From Paraburkholderia fungorum (lineage in GTDB: Bacteria > Pseudomonadota > Gammaproteobacteria > Burkholderiales > Burkholderiaceae), in contig NZ_CADFGE010000001.1 of the NCBI RefSeq assembly GCF_902833645.1, positions 558,001-622,000 on the forward strand: a stretch of 64,000 nucleotides of DNA. The letters run 5' to 3'. Of the stretch, positions 7,815-16,609 are shown piece by piece. The translations under genes and the position numbers were made by a program. Positions within the stretch are counted from its first letter, which is position 1. Every line of letters starts with the position of its first letter. Below the pieces are notes generated by a model that did no database searches, was not told the origin of the DNA, and saw only the letters and a list, made by a program, of their open reading frames with translations.

Positions 7815-8738
7815 TTGAAACTGTTCATTACAGGTGGGACTGGCTTCATCGGGCAAGCGGTCGCGCGTAAGGCCATCAGCCTCGGCCATCAGGTGACGGC
7901 GCTAGTGCGCGACGACAGTTCGGCGGCCGCCAGCGCGCTGGCGCGTCTCGGTGCGACATTGCATTCCGGCGACCTGCGCGAGCCACAGTTTTTCGCTGCG
8001 GCTGCCGGTGCCGCTGATGGCGTGGTGCACACCGCGTCGACCAACGATGCTTCCGCCGGTGCCGCGGATGAGGCCGCGGCGGTAGCGATGCTTTCGCAGT
8101 TGCGTCCGGGCGCGGCGTTTGTCTATACGTCGGGCACTTGGGTCTACGGCAACACGGAGGGGGAGCCCGCGACTGAAGCATCGGCGCTGAACCCGACACC
8201 ACTCATCGCGTGGCGGCCCGCAGTGGAGCAACAGGTACTGGCGCTAGCAGCGCGCCGCTCGATTGGGGCAGTGATCCTCAGGCCGGCAATGGTGCACGGC
8301 TACGGCGGTGGCGTGTTCGGCATGCTTGCCGGCATGGCCCGCCAGACGGGCAGTGTGAGGATCGTCGGCGATGGTCGCAACCACTGGCCTGCCGTTCACG
8401 TCGATGATCTCGCTACGGCCTACCTGAGCGCGGTGGAGCGGGCGGCAAGCGGGGACGAGCGGGTCGTGGGACAGATCTTCAACGTGGTCGCGGAAGATGC
8501 CGTTGCCGTCGCCGAGATGGGTGAAGCGATTCGGGCTTCAGTCAGCGCCGATCGGGTCGAAGTCTGGCCGCTCGACGATGCTCGCAAATCGCTTGGACCG
8601 TTCGCCGATGCATTGGCGCTCGACCAGACAATAAGCGGGCAGCATGCCCGGCGAGTTCTTGCGTGGCAGCCCCATGGCCCCGGCCTGATTGCAGACCTCT
8701 CTGAACAAACGCACTTTCAGCGAATCAACGGAGCATGA
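7815..8738 (+). CDS. NAD(P)-dependent epimerase/dehydratase-like protein
   Basis: This is an atypical extended SDR of 307 residues. The Rossmann motif TGGTGFIG is at residues 6-13, and the protein has the VxxTSGTWVYG and ILRPAMVHGYGGG segments seen in this family. The classical YxxxK pair is not evident, which is common in this atypical group. I chose TTG at 7815 as the start because GGAG precedes it by 7 bases and the Rossmann strand begins at once (MKLFITGG). It is the first gene of the TetR-controlled unit and overlaps the next gene by ATGA. Confidence 0.88.
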   Translation: MKLFITGGTGFIGQAVARKAISLGHQVTALVRDDSSAAASALARLGATLHSGDLREPQFFAAAAGAADGVVHTASTNDASAGAADEAAAVAMLSQLRPGAAFVYTSGTWVYGNTEGEPATEASALNPTPLIAWRPAVEQQVLALAARRSIGAVILRPAMVHGYGGGVFGMLAGMARQTGSVRIVGDGRNHWPAVHVDDLATAYLSAVERAASGDERVVGQIFNVVAEDAVAVAEMGEAIRASVSADRVEVWPLDDARKSLGPFADALALDQTISGQHARRVLAWQPHGPGLIADLSEQTHFQRINGA

Positions 8739-9085
8739 CCATGGCGTGGAATAGTGCAGCTTTCGAGTCGATTCTCGCGATGATCGTAGCGGTTCTGTTC
8801 ACGATTGCCGGCGTGGTCAATCTCGCAGGACTCGGCGCGGCGAAGCGCGACTTCGCACGCTGGGGTTATCCGGCATGGTTTCGTTTGCTCTGCGGCGCGC
8901 TTGAACTGTTGTCCGCGGCACTTCTTTTTGGACAACAAACCAGAGTTTTCGGCCTGATGCTGGCCGGCGCAATCATGGTCGGCGCGCTCTTCACGTTGCT
9001 GCGCAACCGGGAGCCGTTTGGGCATCTCGCCCCGGCGCTGGTCTTCTCGGCTCTCGTTGTGGCTACTGTGGCGCTCCGCGTGTGA
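8735..9085 (+). CDS. DoxX-like membrane protein
   Basis: This 116-residue protein has four predicted membrane helices (about residues 12-31, 47-66, 70-89 and 95-114) and the FTIAGVVNLAG and CGALELLSAALL segments typical of small DoxX/DUF-type proteins. It starts with ATG inside the stop codon of the preceding gene (ATGA) and has GGAG upstream, so translation is coupled. It sits in the inner membrane. Members often accompany oxidoreductases, but no reaction is established for it here. Confidence 0.82.
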   Translation: MTMAWNSAAFESILAMIVAVLFTIAGVVNLAGLGAAKRDFARWGYPAWFRLLCGALELLSAALLFGQQTRVFGLMLAGAIMVGALFTLLRNREPFGHLAPALVFSALVVATVALRV

Positions 9086-9278
9086 GGCAAGGACGGCGGT
9101 TTTGAGGTGAGGCTTCTCTGTCCGGGAGGCGCGCATGGTGACTCGGAAAACTACGGCCTATCGACCGAGCGTTCGAGCACAGAGAAAAAGCTGCGCACCG
9201 AGACAGGGTGCGGATGCTCGGTTCAGAACGCTGAGATGTAGCGTCGGGCCGGTCGGAACTTCCAGGAGGAGTTTGCGG

Positions 9279-10766
9279 ATGAAAGAACATGCAGTCGTGA
9301 TTGCCGGAGGAGGCCCAACGGGCCTGATGCTAGCCGGCGAGTTGGCGTTGGCGGGCGTCGACGTAGCCATTGTCGAACGTCGTCCGAACCAGGAACTTGC
9401 CGGTTCGCGTGCCGGTGGTCTGCTTTCACGCACGCTCGAGATTTTCGATCAGCGCGGCATTGTCGATCGGTTCCTCGCGGAAGGACAAATAGCCCAGGTC
9501 ACGGGATTCGCGGTCACGCGTTTGGACATCAGCGATTTTCCGACGCGGCACAATTATGGGCTGGCGCTAAGGCAAAAGCATATCGAGCGCATTCTCGCTG
9601 GTTGGGTCAGCGAGTTGGCGGTGCCGATCTATCGCGGCCGCGAATTGATGGGTTTCACGCAGAACGCCACCGGCGTCGCTATCGAACTGTCCGATGGCGC
9701 ATCGCTGCGGGCACGCTATCTCGTCGGGTGCGACGGAGGGCGAAGTCTGGTCCGCAAGACTGCCGGTATTGAGTTTCCAGGTTGGGATGCGACGACCAGC
9801 AGCATTCTGGCCGAGGCCGAGATGACGCAGGAGCCGCCATTGGGCGTCCATCGTACGGCACTTGGTATGCATGCCTTCGGTAGGGAAGAGTACGAAATTC
9901 GCGACGGCAAAGTAGTCTTTGCCACGGAAGGTCCCATAGGCGTCATGGTGACTGAAAAGAGTGTCGGCGCGAAGGCCGAGCCGACGCTGGACGATCTCCG
10001 CGAAGCGCTCATTGCCCAATGTGGAACAGATTACGGCATCCATAGCCCAACCTGGATTTCCAGGTTCACCGATATGTCGCGGCAGGCGGCGGCTTACCGA
10101 AAGGGCCGGGTTCTGCTGGCTGGCGATGCCGCACATGTGCACTCTCCGGTGGGTGGAAAAGGCCTCAATATTGGTGTGCAGGACGCGGTGAATCTGGGTT
10201 GGAAGTTGGCCCAGGTGGTGAAAGAAACATCGCCGGAAAGTTTGCTCGACACCTATCACGCTGAGCGGCATCCGGTTGCGTCCCGCGTGTTGCGCACGAC
10301 AATGGCACAGGTTGCATTGCAGCGTACTGATGAGCGCACTGAAGCCTTGCGTGAAGTTGTATTGGAGTTGCTCGGCATCGAGGAAGCTCGCAAACGGATC
10401 GCCGCCGAGATGTCCGGCCTGGGGATCCATTACGACCTCGGCGAGGGGCATCCATTGCTCGGCCGCCGCATGCCCGACCTCGATCTGGTCACGTCTGATG
10501 GTCCTATGCGTATCTTTACGCTCCTTCACAATGCGCGGCCCGTGCTCTTGAATCTCGGCGCGCCTGGCAGCTTCGACATCACACCGTGGTCAGACCGCAT
10601 TAAGTTGGTTCATGCAAAATACGACGGGCCATGGCAACTGCCTGCGCTAGGCTCGGTCTCCGCTCCCACCACAGTATTAATCCGGCCTGATGGATACGTG
10701 GCATGGGTGGGCGACGGAACGCAGGACGGTCTGCACGAGGCGATGAACACCTGGTTCGGACCGTGA
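9279..10766 (+). CDS. FAD-dependent aromatic monooxygenase
   Basis: This encodes 495 residues of the class A flavin hydroxylase family (pentachlorophenol- and rifampicin-monooxygenase type). The N-terminal FAD motif GGGPTG is at about residues 9-14, the DG motif (GCDGGRS) near 150, and the GD motif (GDAAHVHSPVGGKGLNIGVQD) near 280. A C-terminal thioredoxin-like domain spans roughly 395-495. I set the start at 9279 because AGGAGGAG lies just upstream; the in-frame extension to 9135 has no domain. It uses NAD(P)H and O2 to hydroxylate an aromatic ring; the substrate is unknown. It follows the DoxX-like gene by about 190 bases and may extend the TetR-controlled operon. Confidence 0.9.
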   Translation: MKEHAVVIAGGGPTGLMLAGELALAGVDVAIVERRPNQELAGSRAGGLLSRTLEIFDQRGIVDRFLAEGQIAQVTGFAVTRLDISDFPTRHNYGLALRQKHIERILAGWVSELAVPIYRGRELMGFTQNATGVAIELSDGASLRARYLVGCDGGRSLVRKTAGIEFPGWDATTSSILAEAEMTQEPPLGVHRTALGMHAFGREEYEIRDGKVVFATEGPIGVMVTEKSVGAKAEPTLDDLREALIAQCGTDYGIHSPTWISRFTDMSRQAAAYRKGRVLLAGDAAHVHSPVGGKGLNIGVQDAVNLGWKLAQVVKETSPESLLDTYHAERHPVASRVLRTTMAQVALQRTDERTEALREVVLELLGIEEARKRIAAEMSGLGIHYDLGEGHPLLGRRMPDLDLVTSDGPMRIFTLLHNARPVLLNLGAPGSFDITPWSDRIKLVHAKYDGPWQLPALGSVSAPTTVLIRPDGYVAWVGDGTQDGLHEAMNTWFGP

Positions 10767-10947
10767 GACGAATAAATGTGGGCCGCGCACCGGACGACTG
10801 CTTTGAAGAGGTGCGCGTGACTGCCGCGAGCGAACTGAGCCGTTCGGCATCCGGGAGTGACCCGGCTAGTTGCGGCCGTTTGGCAGTCCGACTTAAATCG
10901 CCGACAATCGACGCGTCGAAGCTGGAAGCCGAGATACCAAGACGTAT

Positions 10948-11361
10948 ATGCCAAACAATCTGAACCAGGCAGCATATTGGGTTACTTTTATTCTTGAACA
11001 CTGCCCATTTCCAAATCGTGACGCGCTTGCAGCGCAATTCTCGAACGCGGAGATATTCAGGCTCTGTGAATGTGGATGCAACAGTTTTAGCCTGTCTCTG
11101 GCCACGCCCGACAAAGTTCCTCGTATAGCCATAGCTTCGAGCGGACAGGCTTACCGTATGGTGTTTGAAGCGGACTTCCGCGATCGGTCGGAACCAGAGG
11201 GTCGGGGATCGATTGAGATTCTGTTCTTCGCCGACGAGTCGGGTCACCTAGCCGATGTCGAAATCGACTACTGCGGAAACGGCATACCAATTCCCGAAAA
11301 TCTAGATCTGGAATTCCCACCTTATAACGTCTTCATCAGCGACTCGCTCATTCAGAATTAA
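10948..11361 (+). CDS. Small cytosolic protein of unknown function
   Basis: This 137-residue protein has no signal peptide or membrane segment. It is acidic, with a CECGCNSF segment near residues 40-47 and a regular run of beta-like strands (YRMVFEADF, GSIEILFFAD, LADVEIDYCG). I do not recognise the family with confidence. Its size, acidity and position as the first of several small unknown genes recall immunity proteins, but no toxin gene is present nearby. Confidence 0.6.
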   Translation: MPNNLNQAAYWVTFILEHCPFPNRDALAAQFSNAEIFRLCECGCNSFSLSLATPDKVPRIAIASSGQAYRMVFEADFRDRSEPEGRGSIEILFFADESGHLADVEIDYCGNGIPIPENLDLEFPPYNVFISDSLIQN

Positions 11362-11394
11362 ACGGGAATAGCGCATTCTCCACACATTGGTTCA

Positions 11395-11560
11395 TGGCCT
11401 GCGTCCGCTTTTCGGAAAATTGACCGTCCCTCGTGGGTCGTCTGGTGCCGATCGCATCGGGCTCCGTCCGGCCAGTTTCGGTCACTCGACTTCCGTGCCC
11501 AGATCGTCAACAATTGGGCGCGCCATTGCGTCCGGACGGAGTTTCGCTGTACGGACCAAC
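11395..11560. repeat. Degenerate intergenic repeat, copy A
   Basis: This non-coding stretch contains TTGACCGTCCCTCGTGGGTC followed by a GTGCCGATC segment. The stretch at 12413-12560 has a related order of words (TTGAAGGTCCCTTCAGGGTC and CTGCCGATC). The two copies flank the small-protein block. By eye the match is about 70% over the best 35 bases, so the relationship is tentative. Confidence 0.35.
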
Positions 11561-11576
11561 CACTTTAGGGGTATCA

Positions 11577-11894
11577 ATGTCCTCAGAGATTGAAGCCCTC
11601 ACCGAGATGCTTCGCGAAGCGGAAGCATTGCTGCGCTCCTACGGCCAAGTTCATTGGGCGGACTGGCTGGCCAAAGATGCGAGGCTCATTCGCCTCCATG
11701 ATGGCTTCGGCGTGGAACACCTACTGTCAGCATACGGGGGCATGGGCAGTCTCAATGATGTTGTTCTTCAGCGGATCGGTGGTGGGGCCTCAGTGCTGGT
11801 CCCCCACGACGACAACGAGCGTTTCGACGAACTTCGATGCGAAATTTACGAACTTGCGAAAAGACTCAACAAATGGGTGAATGCCCGTGACTGA
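11577..11894 (+). CDS. Small hypothetical protein, DUF6966-like
   Basis: This 105-residue soluble protein begins with a helical, acidic stretch (EIEALTEMLREAEALLRSYG), followed by HWADWLAKDARLIRLHDGFGVEHLLSAYGGMGSLNDVVL. That pattern resembles a family I remember as DUF6966, sometimes seen among immunity-type proteins; the name is not certain. I chose the ATG at 11577; the longer frame to 11433 runs through the intergenic repeat. It overlaps the next gene by 14 bases, which implies co-translation. Confidence 0.65.
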   Translation: MSSEIEALTEMLREAEALLRSYGQVHWADWLAKDARLIRLHDGFGVEHLLSAYGGMGSLNDVVLQRIGGGASVLVPHDDNERFDELRCEIYELAKRLNKWVNARD

Positions 11895-12099
11895 GCGCTA
11901 CAGCCCGGAAACCCTGCGAAGAACAGCGACGCTTATCCAAGGGCGCTTTAACGTGTCGACTGCCCGCTCGACGCAACTGGCAGCTGAAGCGCTGAACGGG
12001 ATCGATGCGCACGGACTCGATCCTGACGATTGGGATACGGTGGTGGCCACTGTCGATGTCGTCGTTCGAGCTTGGATTTCCAGCCGCAGTGGTCGATAG
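11881..12099 (+). CDS. Small hypothetical protein
   Basis: A 72-residue frame starts at ATG 11881 inside the end of the preceding gene (14-base overlap). Its content is helical and acidic (LAAEALNGIDAHGLDPDDWD), with good third-position GC bias. I see no known family. The overlap and shared strand suggest an operon with the gene at 11577. Confidence 0.5.
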   Translation: MPVTERYSPETLRRTATLIQGRFNVSTARSTQLAAEALNGIDAHGLDPDDWDTVVATVDVVVRAWISSRSGR

Positions 12100-12104
12100 G
12101 CAAT

Positions 12105-12356
12105 TCACTGCCGAAAGACGATGACGTCGACAGCGCGGATCAAATCCTCAATTCGACCAAGCTCCGTATCGGGAATCTCTGCACGACGATCTGCTCGCAA
12201 TGCTCGTAAGGCCTCGCGAAGCGCCCCCCAATCGTCGGTCAGGCCGCTCGTCAGTGGCCATGCCGAGAGCAAATGTCGCAAAGGGCGAACGGCACGCCGT
12301 TCGCACCACGCATCAAATAGCTCGGAGCATCCTGAATTGATTTCGTCTAGGGACAT
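12105..12356 (-). CDS. Small hypothetical protein
   Basis: This 83-residue leftward gene ends 5 bases from the convergent gene at 11881-12099. The sequence is Leu- and Arg-rich and helical (WCERRAVRPLRHLLSAWPLTSGLTDDWGALREALRALRAD), and reads like a compact helical bundle. The size and the WGALREAL segment resemble small immunity-like proteins, but I cannot name a family. Confidence 0.55.
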   Translation of the reverse strand: MSLDEINSGCSELFDAWCERRAVRPLRHLLSAWPLTSGLTDDWGALREALRALRADRRAEIPDTELGRIEDLIRAVDVIVFRQ

Positions 12357-12412
12357 TGATTGGTCGGTAATCAGCCATGCTCGTTGATTATGCTACCAAT
12401 GATGCAACATTT

Positions 12413-12560
12413 GAATGGCCGCTGTTGGGTGAGTTGAAGGTCCCTTCAGGGTCGCGAGCTGCCGATCACGTACCAACAAGATCGGCACGCTCGACGACCA
12501 GAACGTTGCGATTGAACCATGCGCATTTCGCAAACCAGCCGGCCGCCGCACCAGCGAAGA
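12413..12560. repeat. Degenerate intergenic repeat, copy B
   Basis: This is the partner of the stretch at 11395-11560. The shared words are TTGAAGGTCCCTTCAGGGTC and CTGCCGATC. It fills the gap between the small-protein block and the epimerase gene; the short frame 12377-12586 across it does not look coding. Confidence 0.35.
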
Positions 12561-12563
12561 TGA

Positions 12564-13451
12564 TCAAACGTAACGCGCTTCGTTGAGGTCGGCGATAAGC
12601 GTCGGACCCGTGGGATGCCAGTTCAACCGCGCCTGCGTGCGGGCGCTGGAAGCCGGCATATCGAGACCGACGAACATCGCCATCCATCCGTAATGTGCCG
12701 CTGCGTCTTCTGGGGCGATCGAAACGACGGGCAAGTTCAGGCCTCGACCAAGCGCCTCAGCGATGTCCCGACTGCTGACGCCTTCTTCGCCAACCGCGTG
12801 ATAACGTGCGCCTCGTTCACGCGCTTCCACGGCGAGCCTGTAGAGGCGCACGACATCGGAAAGGTGACCCGCCGGCCAGCGGTTGCGGCCCTCTCCCACA
12901 TAGGCCACGGCGCCTTTTTCGCGAGCGAACTCGATGAGCGGTGAAATCAGACCCTGCTTGAACGGGTTGTGAACCTGCGGCAGTCGCACCACGGACACGT
13001 TGATACCCGCCTCCAGCAGCGCATTCCCAGCCAGTTCGGATGCGATTCGCGGATTCGGATGGCTGGTATCGAAGACGTCTTCGCTGGCCGGCTCGCCATG
13101 TTGACCGCTGCCCATTCCTGTCCCCGAGGTAATGATCAAGGGTCGGTCGGAGCCGGCGAGTGCGTCACCGAGCGCGGCGATGGCGCGCTTGTCCTTCTCG
13201 CAATTCTCGACGAATCTCGAGAAATCGTGGTCAAAGGCCGTGTGGATGACCCCGTCTGCCTTCGCGGCGCCGCTGCGCAAGCTTTCCGGATCTTCAAGGG
13301 TTCCGCGATGCACCTCGACCCCGGCGGCATCCAGTGCCCGGGCTCCGTCGTCCGAGCGGGTCATACCGATCACATGATGGCCTGCCTGGATGAGCTCGGG
13401 AACGAGAGCCGAACCGATGAATCCTGTCGCGCCCGTAAGAAAAATACGCAT
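12564..13451 (-). CDS. NAD(P)-dependent epimerase-like oxidoreductase
   Basis: This 295-residue atypical extended SDR has the Rossmann motif TGATGFIG (residues 6-13), then GVIHTAF, SGTGMGSG and NRWPAGHLSDVVRLYRLA. The last segment is shared in pattern with the protein encoded at 7815-8738 (NHWPAVHVDDLATAYLSA), so the two are distant paralogues. The reaction is unknown. It is transcribed alone leftward. An inverted repeat at 13511-13538, upstream of its start, may be an operator. Confidence 0.88.
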   Translation of the reverse strand: MRIFLTGATGFIGSALVPELIQAGHHVIGMTRSDDGARALDAAGVEVHRGTLEDPESLRSGAAKADGVIHTAFDHDFSRFVENCEKDKRAIAALGDALAGSDRPLIITSGTGMGSGQHGEPASEDVFDTSHPNPRIASELAGNALLEAGINVSVVRLPQVHNPFKQGLISPLIEFAREKGAVAYVGEGRNRWPAGHLSDVVRLYRLAVEARERGARYHAVGEEGVSSRDIAEALGRGLNLPVVSIAPEDAAAHYGWMAMFVGLDMPASSARTQARLNWHPTGPTLIADLNEARYV

Positions 13452-13510
13452 GCTGAAGCCTCCCTGGTGGTCAGAGGCTAACTATCCGGCCATTTCCCAT
13501 GCCTTTAAAG

Positions 13511-13538
13511 TAGTGAGATCATCATATTAAGATCACTA
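13511..13538. promoter_or_regulatory. Inverted repeat upstream of the epimerase gene
   Basis: TAGTGA (13511-13516) and TCACTA (13533-13538) form an inverted repeat enclosing two GATC words and an AT-rich centre. It lies about 60-90 bases upstream of the leftward start at 13451, a fitting place for a regulator site. The regulator is not known. Confidence 0.4.
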
Positions 13539-13689
13539 ACAGGCTGCCTAGGCCGATCGACACGCCCACTTAGCCCTACGGCAGCGGGCTGGACCCACGC
13601 GAAGCCCGGAAGACCCGTTGCCATCTGGTAGCGGGTGAGCCGAGCCGCCGCGCAGTACAACGGGTATCAATAGGTCCGGCCACCCCCAA

Positions 13690-14922
13690 TCACGTTGCCC
13701 GCTGCGCCATCAGGCGTTTGTACTTGCGAGTTCGGCATGCGTCAGTTGTTTGCTGCAGAATCAACGCGCGCAGCGGTGACACCTTAGGATCGGTTTTCAT
13801 GCCCAGGCTTAGCTTGCGCAACTGGAACTTGACGGTCGCCATGTTCGCGAGCGAAGCCAGCGTCTTGTTCTTCCAGGTGATCGGCGAAAGCTGCGGCGCA
13901 GTGTCTTTTCCGCCTTGCCAGGCTTGGGGCAAACTGGGTTCGATCGCGAGAGCGGTGCCCACGCCGACCATGTCCACGCCGCTCTTGACCACCTGTTCGG
14001 CGATTTGCCGACGGCGGATCCCTCCGGTGACCATGACCGGCATCTCCGCCACCTTCCGGATGTCGCGTGCGAACTCCACGAAATAGGCCTCGCGCGCCAA
14101 CGTGCGACCGTCACGAGCTTCGCCCTGCATGGCAGGTGCTTCGTAGCTGCCGCCGGACAGTTCGACCAGATCCACTTTCAAACCGTTGAGCAGTTTGACG
14201 ACTTGCCGGGCGTCGTCGGCAGTGAAGCCGCCGCGCTGGAAGTCGGCTGAGTTCAGCTTGACGGCAACGGAGAACTGCGGAGAAACCACGGCACGAACCG
14301 CTTTGACAACCTCCAGTAGCAGACGCGCGCGGTTCGCGAGCGATCCTCCCCATTCATCCGTTCTCCGGTTCGCGAGCGGCGAAAGAAACTGGCTCAACAG
14401 ATAGCCATGGGCCGCGTGAATTTCCACGCCCGTGAATCCCGCCCGCTCCGCGAGTTGCGCGGTACGGGCAAATCGCACGATCACGTCGTCGATGATTTCC
14501 TGCGTCATGGCGAGCGGCGTATTGAAGCGTTTCGACAACTTGCCCAAGTCGAGCGGTATCGCAGAAGGCGCCCATGTCGGCTGGCCAAGATTGGCTTGCA
14601 TCTGACGACCCGGATGATTGATCTGCAGCCAGAACTGTGCGCCTTTGGATCGGCCGATCTGCGCCCAGCGCGCGAACTTCGCCAGTTGCGTATCGTCCTC
14701 CAGGACCACGCCGCCGGGTCCCGTCATGGCGCGGCTGTCGACCATTACATTGCCCGTTATCAGCAGGCCGGCGCCGCCGTTGGCCCACGCCTCGTAGAGC
14801 CGCATCAGTTTCTCTGATGGACCCTGGCTGGCATCCGCCATGTTTTCTTCCATGGCGGCTTTGGCGATACGGTTGGGGATGACCGAACCGTTAGGGAGAG
14901 TCAGTTTGTCGAACACGTTCAT
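13690..14922 (-). CDS. Old-yellow-enzyme family NADH:flavin oxidoreductase
   Basis: This 410-residue FMN enzyme has a TIM-barrel fold. Features seen are PNRIAKAAMEE (16-26), the substrate-binding pair HAAH (169-172) followed by Y174 in HGYLLSQFLSP, the RTDEWGGS signature, and GTALAIEP near the C-terminal part of the barrel. Members reduce activated C=C bonds of enones and other electrophiles with NAD(P)H. It has its own MerR-type promoter at 14950-14980, matching those of two neighbours, so it is probably part of an electrophile- or redox-stress response. Confidence 0.9.
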   Translation of the reverse strand: MNVFDKLTLPNGSVIPNRIAKAAMEENMADASQGPSEKLMRLYEAWANGGAGLLITGNVMVDSRAMTGPGGVVLEDDTQLAKFARWAQIGRSKGAQFWLQINHPGRQMQANLGQPTWAPSAIPLDLGKLSKRFNTPLAMTQEIIDDVIVRFARTAQLAERAGFTGVEIHAAHGYLLSQFLSPLANRRTDEWGGSLANRARLLLEVVKAVRAVVSPQFSVAVKLNSADFQRGGFTADDARQVVKLLNGLKVDLVELSGGSYEAPAMQGEARDGRTLAREAYFVEFARDIRKVAEMPVMVTGGIRRRQIAEQVVKSGVDMVGVGTALAIEPSLPQAWQGGKDTAPQLSPITWKNKTLASLANMATVKFQLRKLSLGMKTDPKVSPLRALILQQTTDACRTRKYKRLMAQRAT

Positions 14923-14949
14923 AGGAACACCTCGATTGATCGTGTTGCA

Positions 14950-14980
14950 ACTCTAAGTTTGAAGTCAAGTTTAAGGTCAA
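14950..14980 (-). promoter_or_regulatory. MerR-type promoter with 19-bp spacer, copy A
   Basis: Read leftward: TTGACC (14980-14975), 19 bases containing AAACTTGACTT, then TAGAGT (14955-14950). The over-long spacer with a central dyad is the hallmark of promoters that MerR proteins activate by twisting the DNA. It is placed to drive the reductase gene starting at 14922. Confidence 0.75.
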
Positions 14981-15085
14981 GCATTTTTTTGACGATGGGC
15001 TCAAAACGGAACGAGCCACCCGTGGGTAGCTCGTTGACTTGCCTGCATACGTCAGCATCGGCGCGATCGCGCGCCGTTGACGGCT

Positions 15086-15919
15086 TTATGACTCTTTGAT
15101 GAACGCGAGCAGATCAGCATTGATCGTGTCGGCGTTGGTCGTCGGCATGCCGTGAGGAAAACCAGCGTAGGTTTTCAGCGTACTGTTCCTCGCCAGCTTC
15201 GCCGAGAGCGGTCCCGAATCCGCATAGGGAACAATCTGGTCGTCGTCGCCATGCATGACCAGAACGGGAATGGTGGTGCTTTTCAGGTCTTCGGTGAAAT
15301 CCGTCTGCGAGAAGGCGACGATGCCGTCATAGTGGGCCTTCGCGCTACCCATCATGCCCTGCCGCCACCAGTTCTGGATGATGCCCTCGGACGGCTTTGC
15401 ATTGGGCCGGTTGTAACCGTAGAACGGGCCGGCAGGAATGTCGCGGTAAAACTGCGCGCGGTTGGCCGCGAGCTGTGCCTGAAGATCGTCGAACACCTGC
15501 TTGGGCAGGCCGCCCGGGTTGCTCTCCGTCTTGACCATGATCGGCGGCACAGCGCTGATCAGGACCGCCTTGGCAACGCGGTCTTCGCCATGGCGAGCGA
15601 CATAGTGGATCACCTCGCCGCCGCCCGTGGAATGGCCCACGTGTACCGCCTTCTGCACGCCGAGATGGTTCACGACCGCCGCAACGTCGTCGGCGTAATG
15701 ATCCATGTCATGGCCGTCCCACACCTGACTCGACCTTCCATGTCCGCGCCGGTCATGCGCGACGACCCGGAAACCCTTGGCCAGAAAGAAGAGCATCTGG
15801 GCATCCCAATCATCTGCACTGAGCGGCCATCCGTGATGAAAGAAAATGACCTGCGCGTCACGCGGGCCCCAGTCCTTATAGAAAATATCGACGCCATCCT
15901 TCGTTGTGACAAATCCCAT
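15086..15919 (-). CDS. Alpha/beta hydrolase, non-heme chloroperoxidase type
   Basis: This 277-residue alpha/beta hydrolase has FFHHGWPLSADDW (26-38), the nucleophile motif GHSTGG with Ser97, an acid around Asp226-228 (HGDDDQIVP) and His256 (GFPHGM). This is the cofactor-free haloperoxidase/esterase subfamily; the true reaction could be ester or perester hydrolysis. It is driven by a MerR-type promoter (16045-16075) that it shares in arrangement with the divergent merR gene, so it is likely induced by the same stress signal as the reductase and the decarboxylase-fold gene. Confidence 0.92.
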   Translation of the reverse strand: MGFVTTKDGVDIFYKDWGPRDAQVIFFHHGWPLSADDWDAQMLFFLAKGFRVVAHDRRGHGRSSQVWDGHDMDHYADDVAAVVNHLGVQKAVHVGHSTGGGEVIHYVARHGEDRVAKAVLISAVPPIMVKTESNPGGLPKQVFDDLQAQLAANRAQFYRDIPAGPFYGYNRPNAKPSEGIIQNWWRQGMMGSAKAHYDGIVAFSQTDFTEDLKSTTIPVLVMHGDDDQIVPYADSGPLSAKLARNSTLKTYAGFPHGMPTTNADTINADLLAFIKES

Positions 15920-16044
15920 TTTTGCTTCTCCGGTGATGAGTTAGCAGTCAATCGGTGCGATGCGTCTGATCGCGGCCGGTCAGGCTGACGTACTGCTCCG
16001 TCTGTCGGATGGAGCCTGTGGACGCCTTGCTTGACCGTCTTTTA

Positions 16045-16075
16045 ACTGTAGGATTAAAGTGAACTTTAGGGTCAA
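16045..16075 (-). promoter_or_regulatory. MerR-type promoter with 19-bp spacer, copy B
   Basis: Read leftward: TTGACC (16075-16070), a 19-base spacer containing AAAGTTCACTTT, then TACAGT (16050-16045). The spacer dyad is the best of the three copies. It faces the hydrolase gene starting at 15919 and lies 20 bases from the merR start at 16095, so the same site may repress merR. Confidence 0.8.
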
Positions 16076-16094
16076 TACTTTTTAAAAGTGCCAT

Positions 16095-16532
16095 ATGAAG
16101 ATCGGAAAACTGGCGGAACTCAGCGGCCTGAGCGCGTCTCGTATCCGCTTCTACGAAGCAAGCGGCGTGATCAAGGCGGTCGAGCGGACGGCGAACGGCT
16201 ATCGCGACTACCCTTCGGAGGCGTTGACGATACTCGAGATTATTGCCATTGCCCAGCGCGCAGGTTTCTCTCTTGAACAGATCCGGCATCTGCTGCCAAC
16301 GGATCAGGGCTCGTGGCAACATGAATCGTTAGTCGAAGCGCTGAAGCAGAAAGTGACCGAAATCGAAGCGATGCAGGAGCGCTTGAATCAGAATCGGGCG
16401 CAACTACTCATAGCCATTGAGAGCATCGAAAACAGACCGGCAAATCTGGATTGTTCAGACAGAAAAGAGTGGGTGTTGGGACGTCTCCGCGAAAACGGGG
16501 TTGTGCCGGAACGGAAGAAGGGCTCGCGCTGA
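16095..16532 (+). CDS. MerR-family regulator
   Basis: This 145-residue protein has the MerR winged helix at the N-terminus (MKIGKLAELSGLSASRIRFY, then the NGYRDYPSEAL wing) and a helical dimerisation coil (about 85-125). The C-terminal part has only one Cys (in NLDCSD), so a metal-thiolate sensor of the MerR/CueR type is unlikely. It is divergent from the hydrolase gene and is the most probable activator of the three 19-bp-spacer promoters. It is a clear paralogue of the protein encoded at 17693-18160. Confidence 0.92.
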   Translation: MKIGKLAELSGLSASRIRFYEASGVIKAVERTANGYRDYPSEALTILEIIAIAQRAGFSLEQIRHLLPTDQGSWQHESLVEALKQKVTEIEAMQERLNQNRAQLLIAIESIENRPANLDCSDRKEWVLGRLRENGVVPERKKGSR

Positions 16533-16609
16533 TCCCCTGGCGCGAAGTTTCACCACCTGACAATTGTCGGCTTTCCTGAGGTCGTGATGAATTAGCCGTG
16601 CCGAAATGC

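Noticed and set aside
9567..10529. Leftward open frame of 320 codons opposite the FAD monooxygenase
   Set aside because: The rightward strand carries all flavoprotein motifs; the opposite frame has none.
12377..12586. Rightward 69-codon frame across repeat copy B
   Set aside because: It overlaps the end of the epimerase gene, has no ribosome site and lies in repeat-like sequence.
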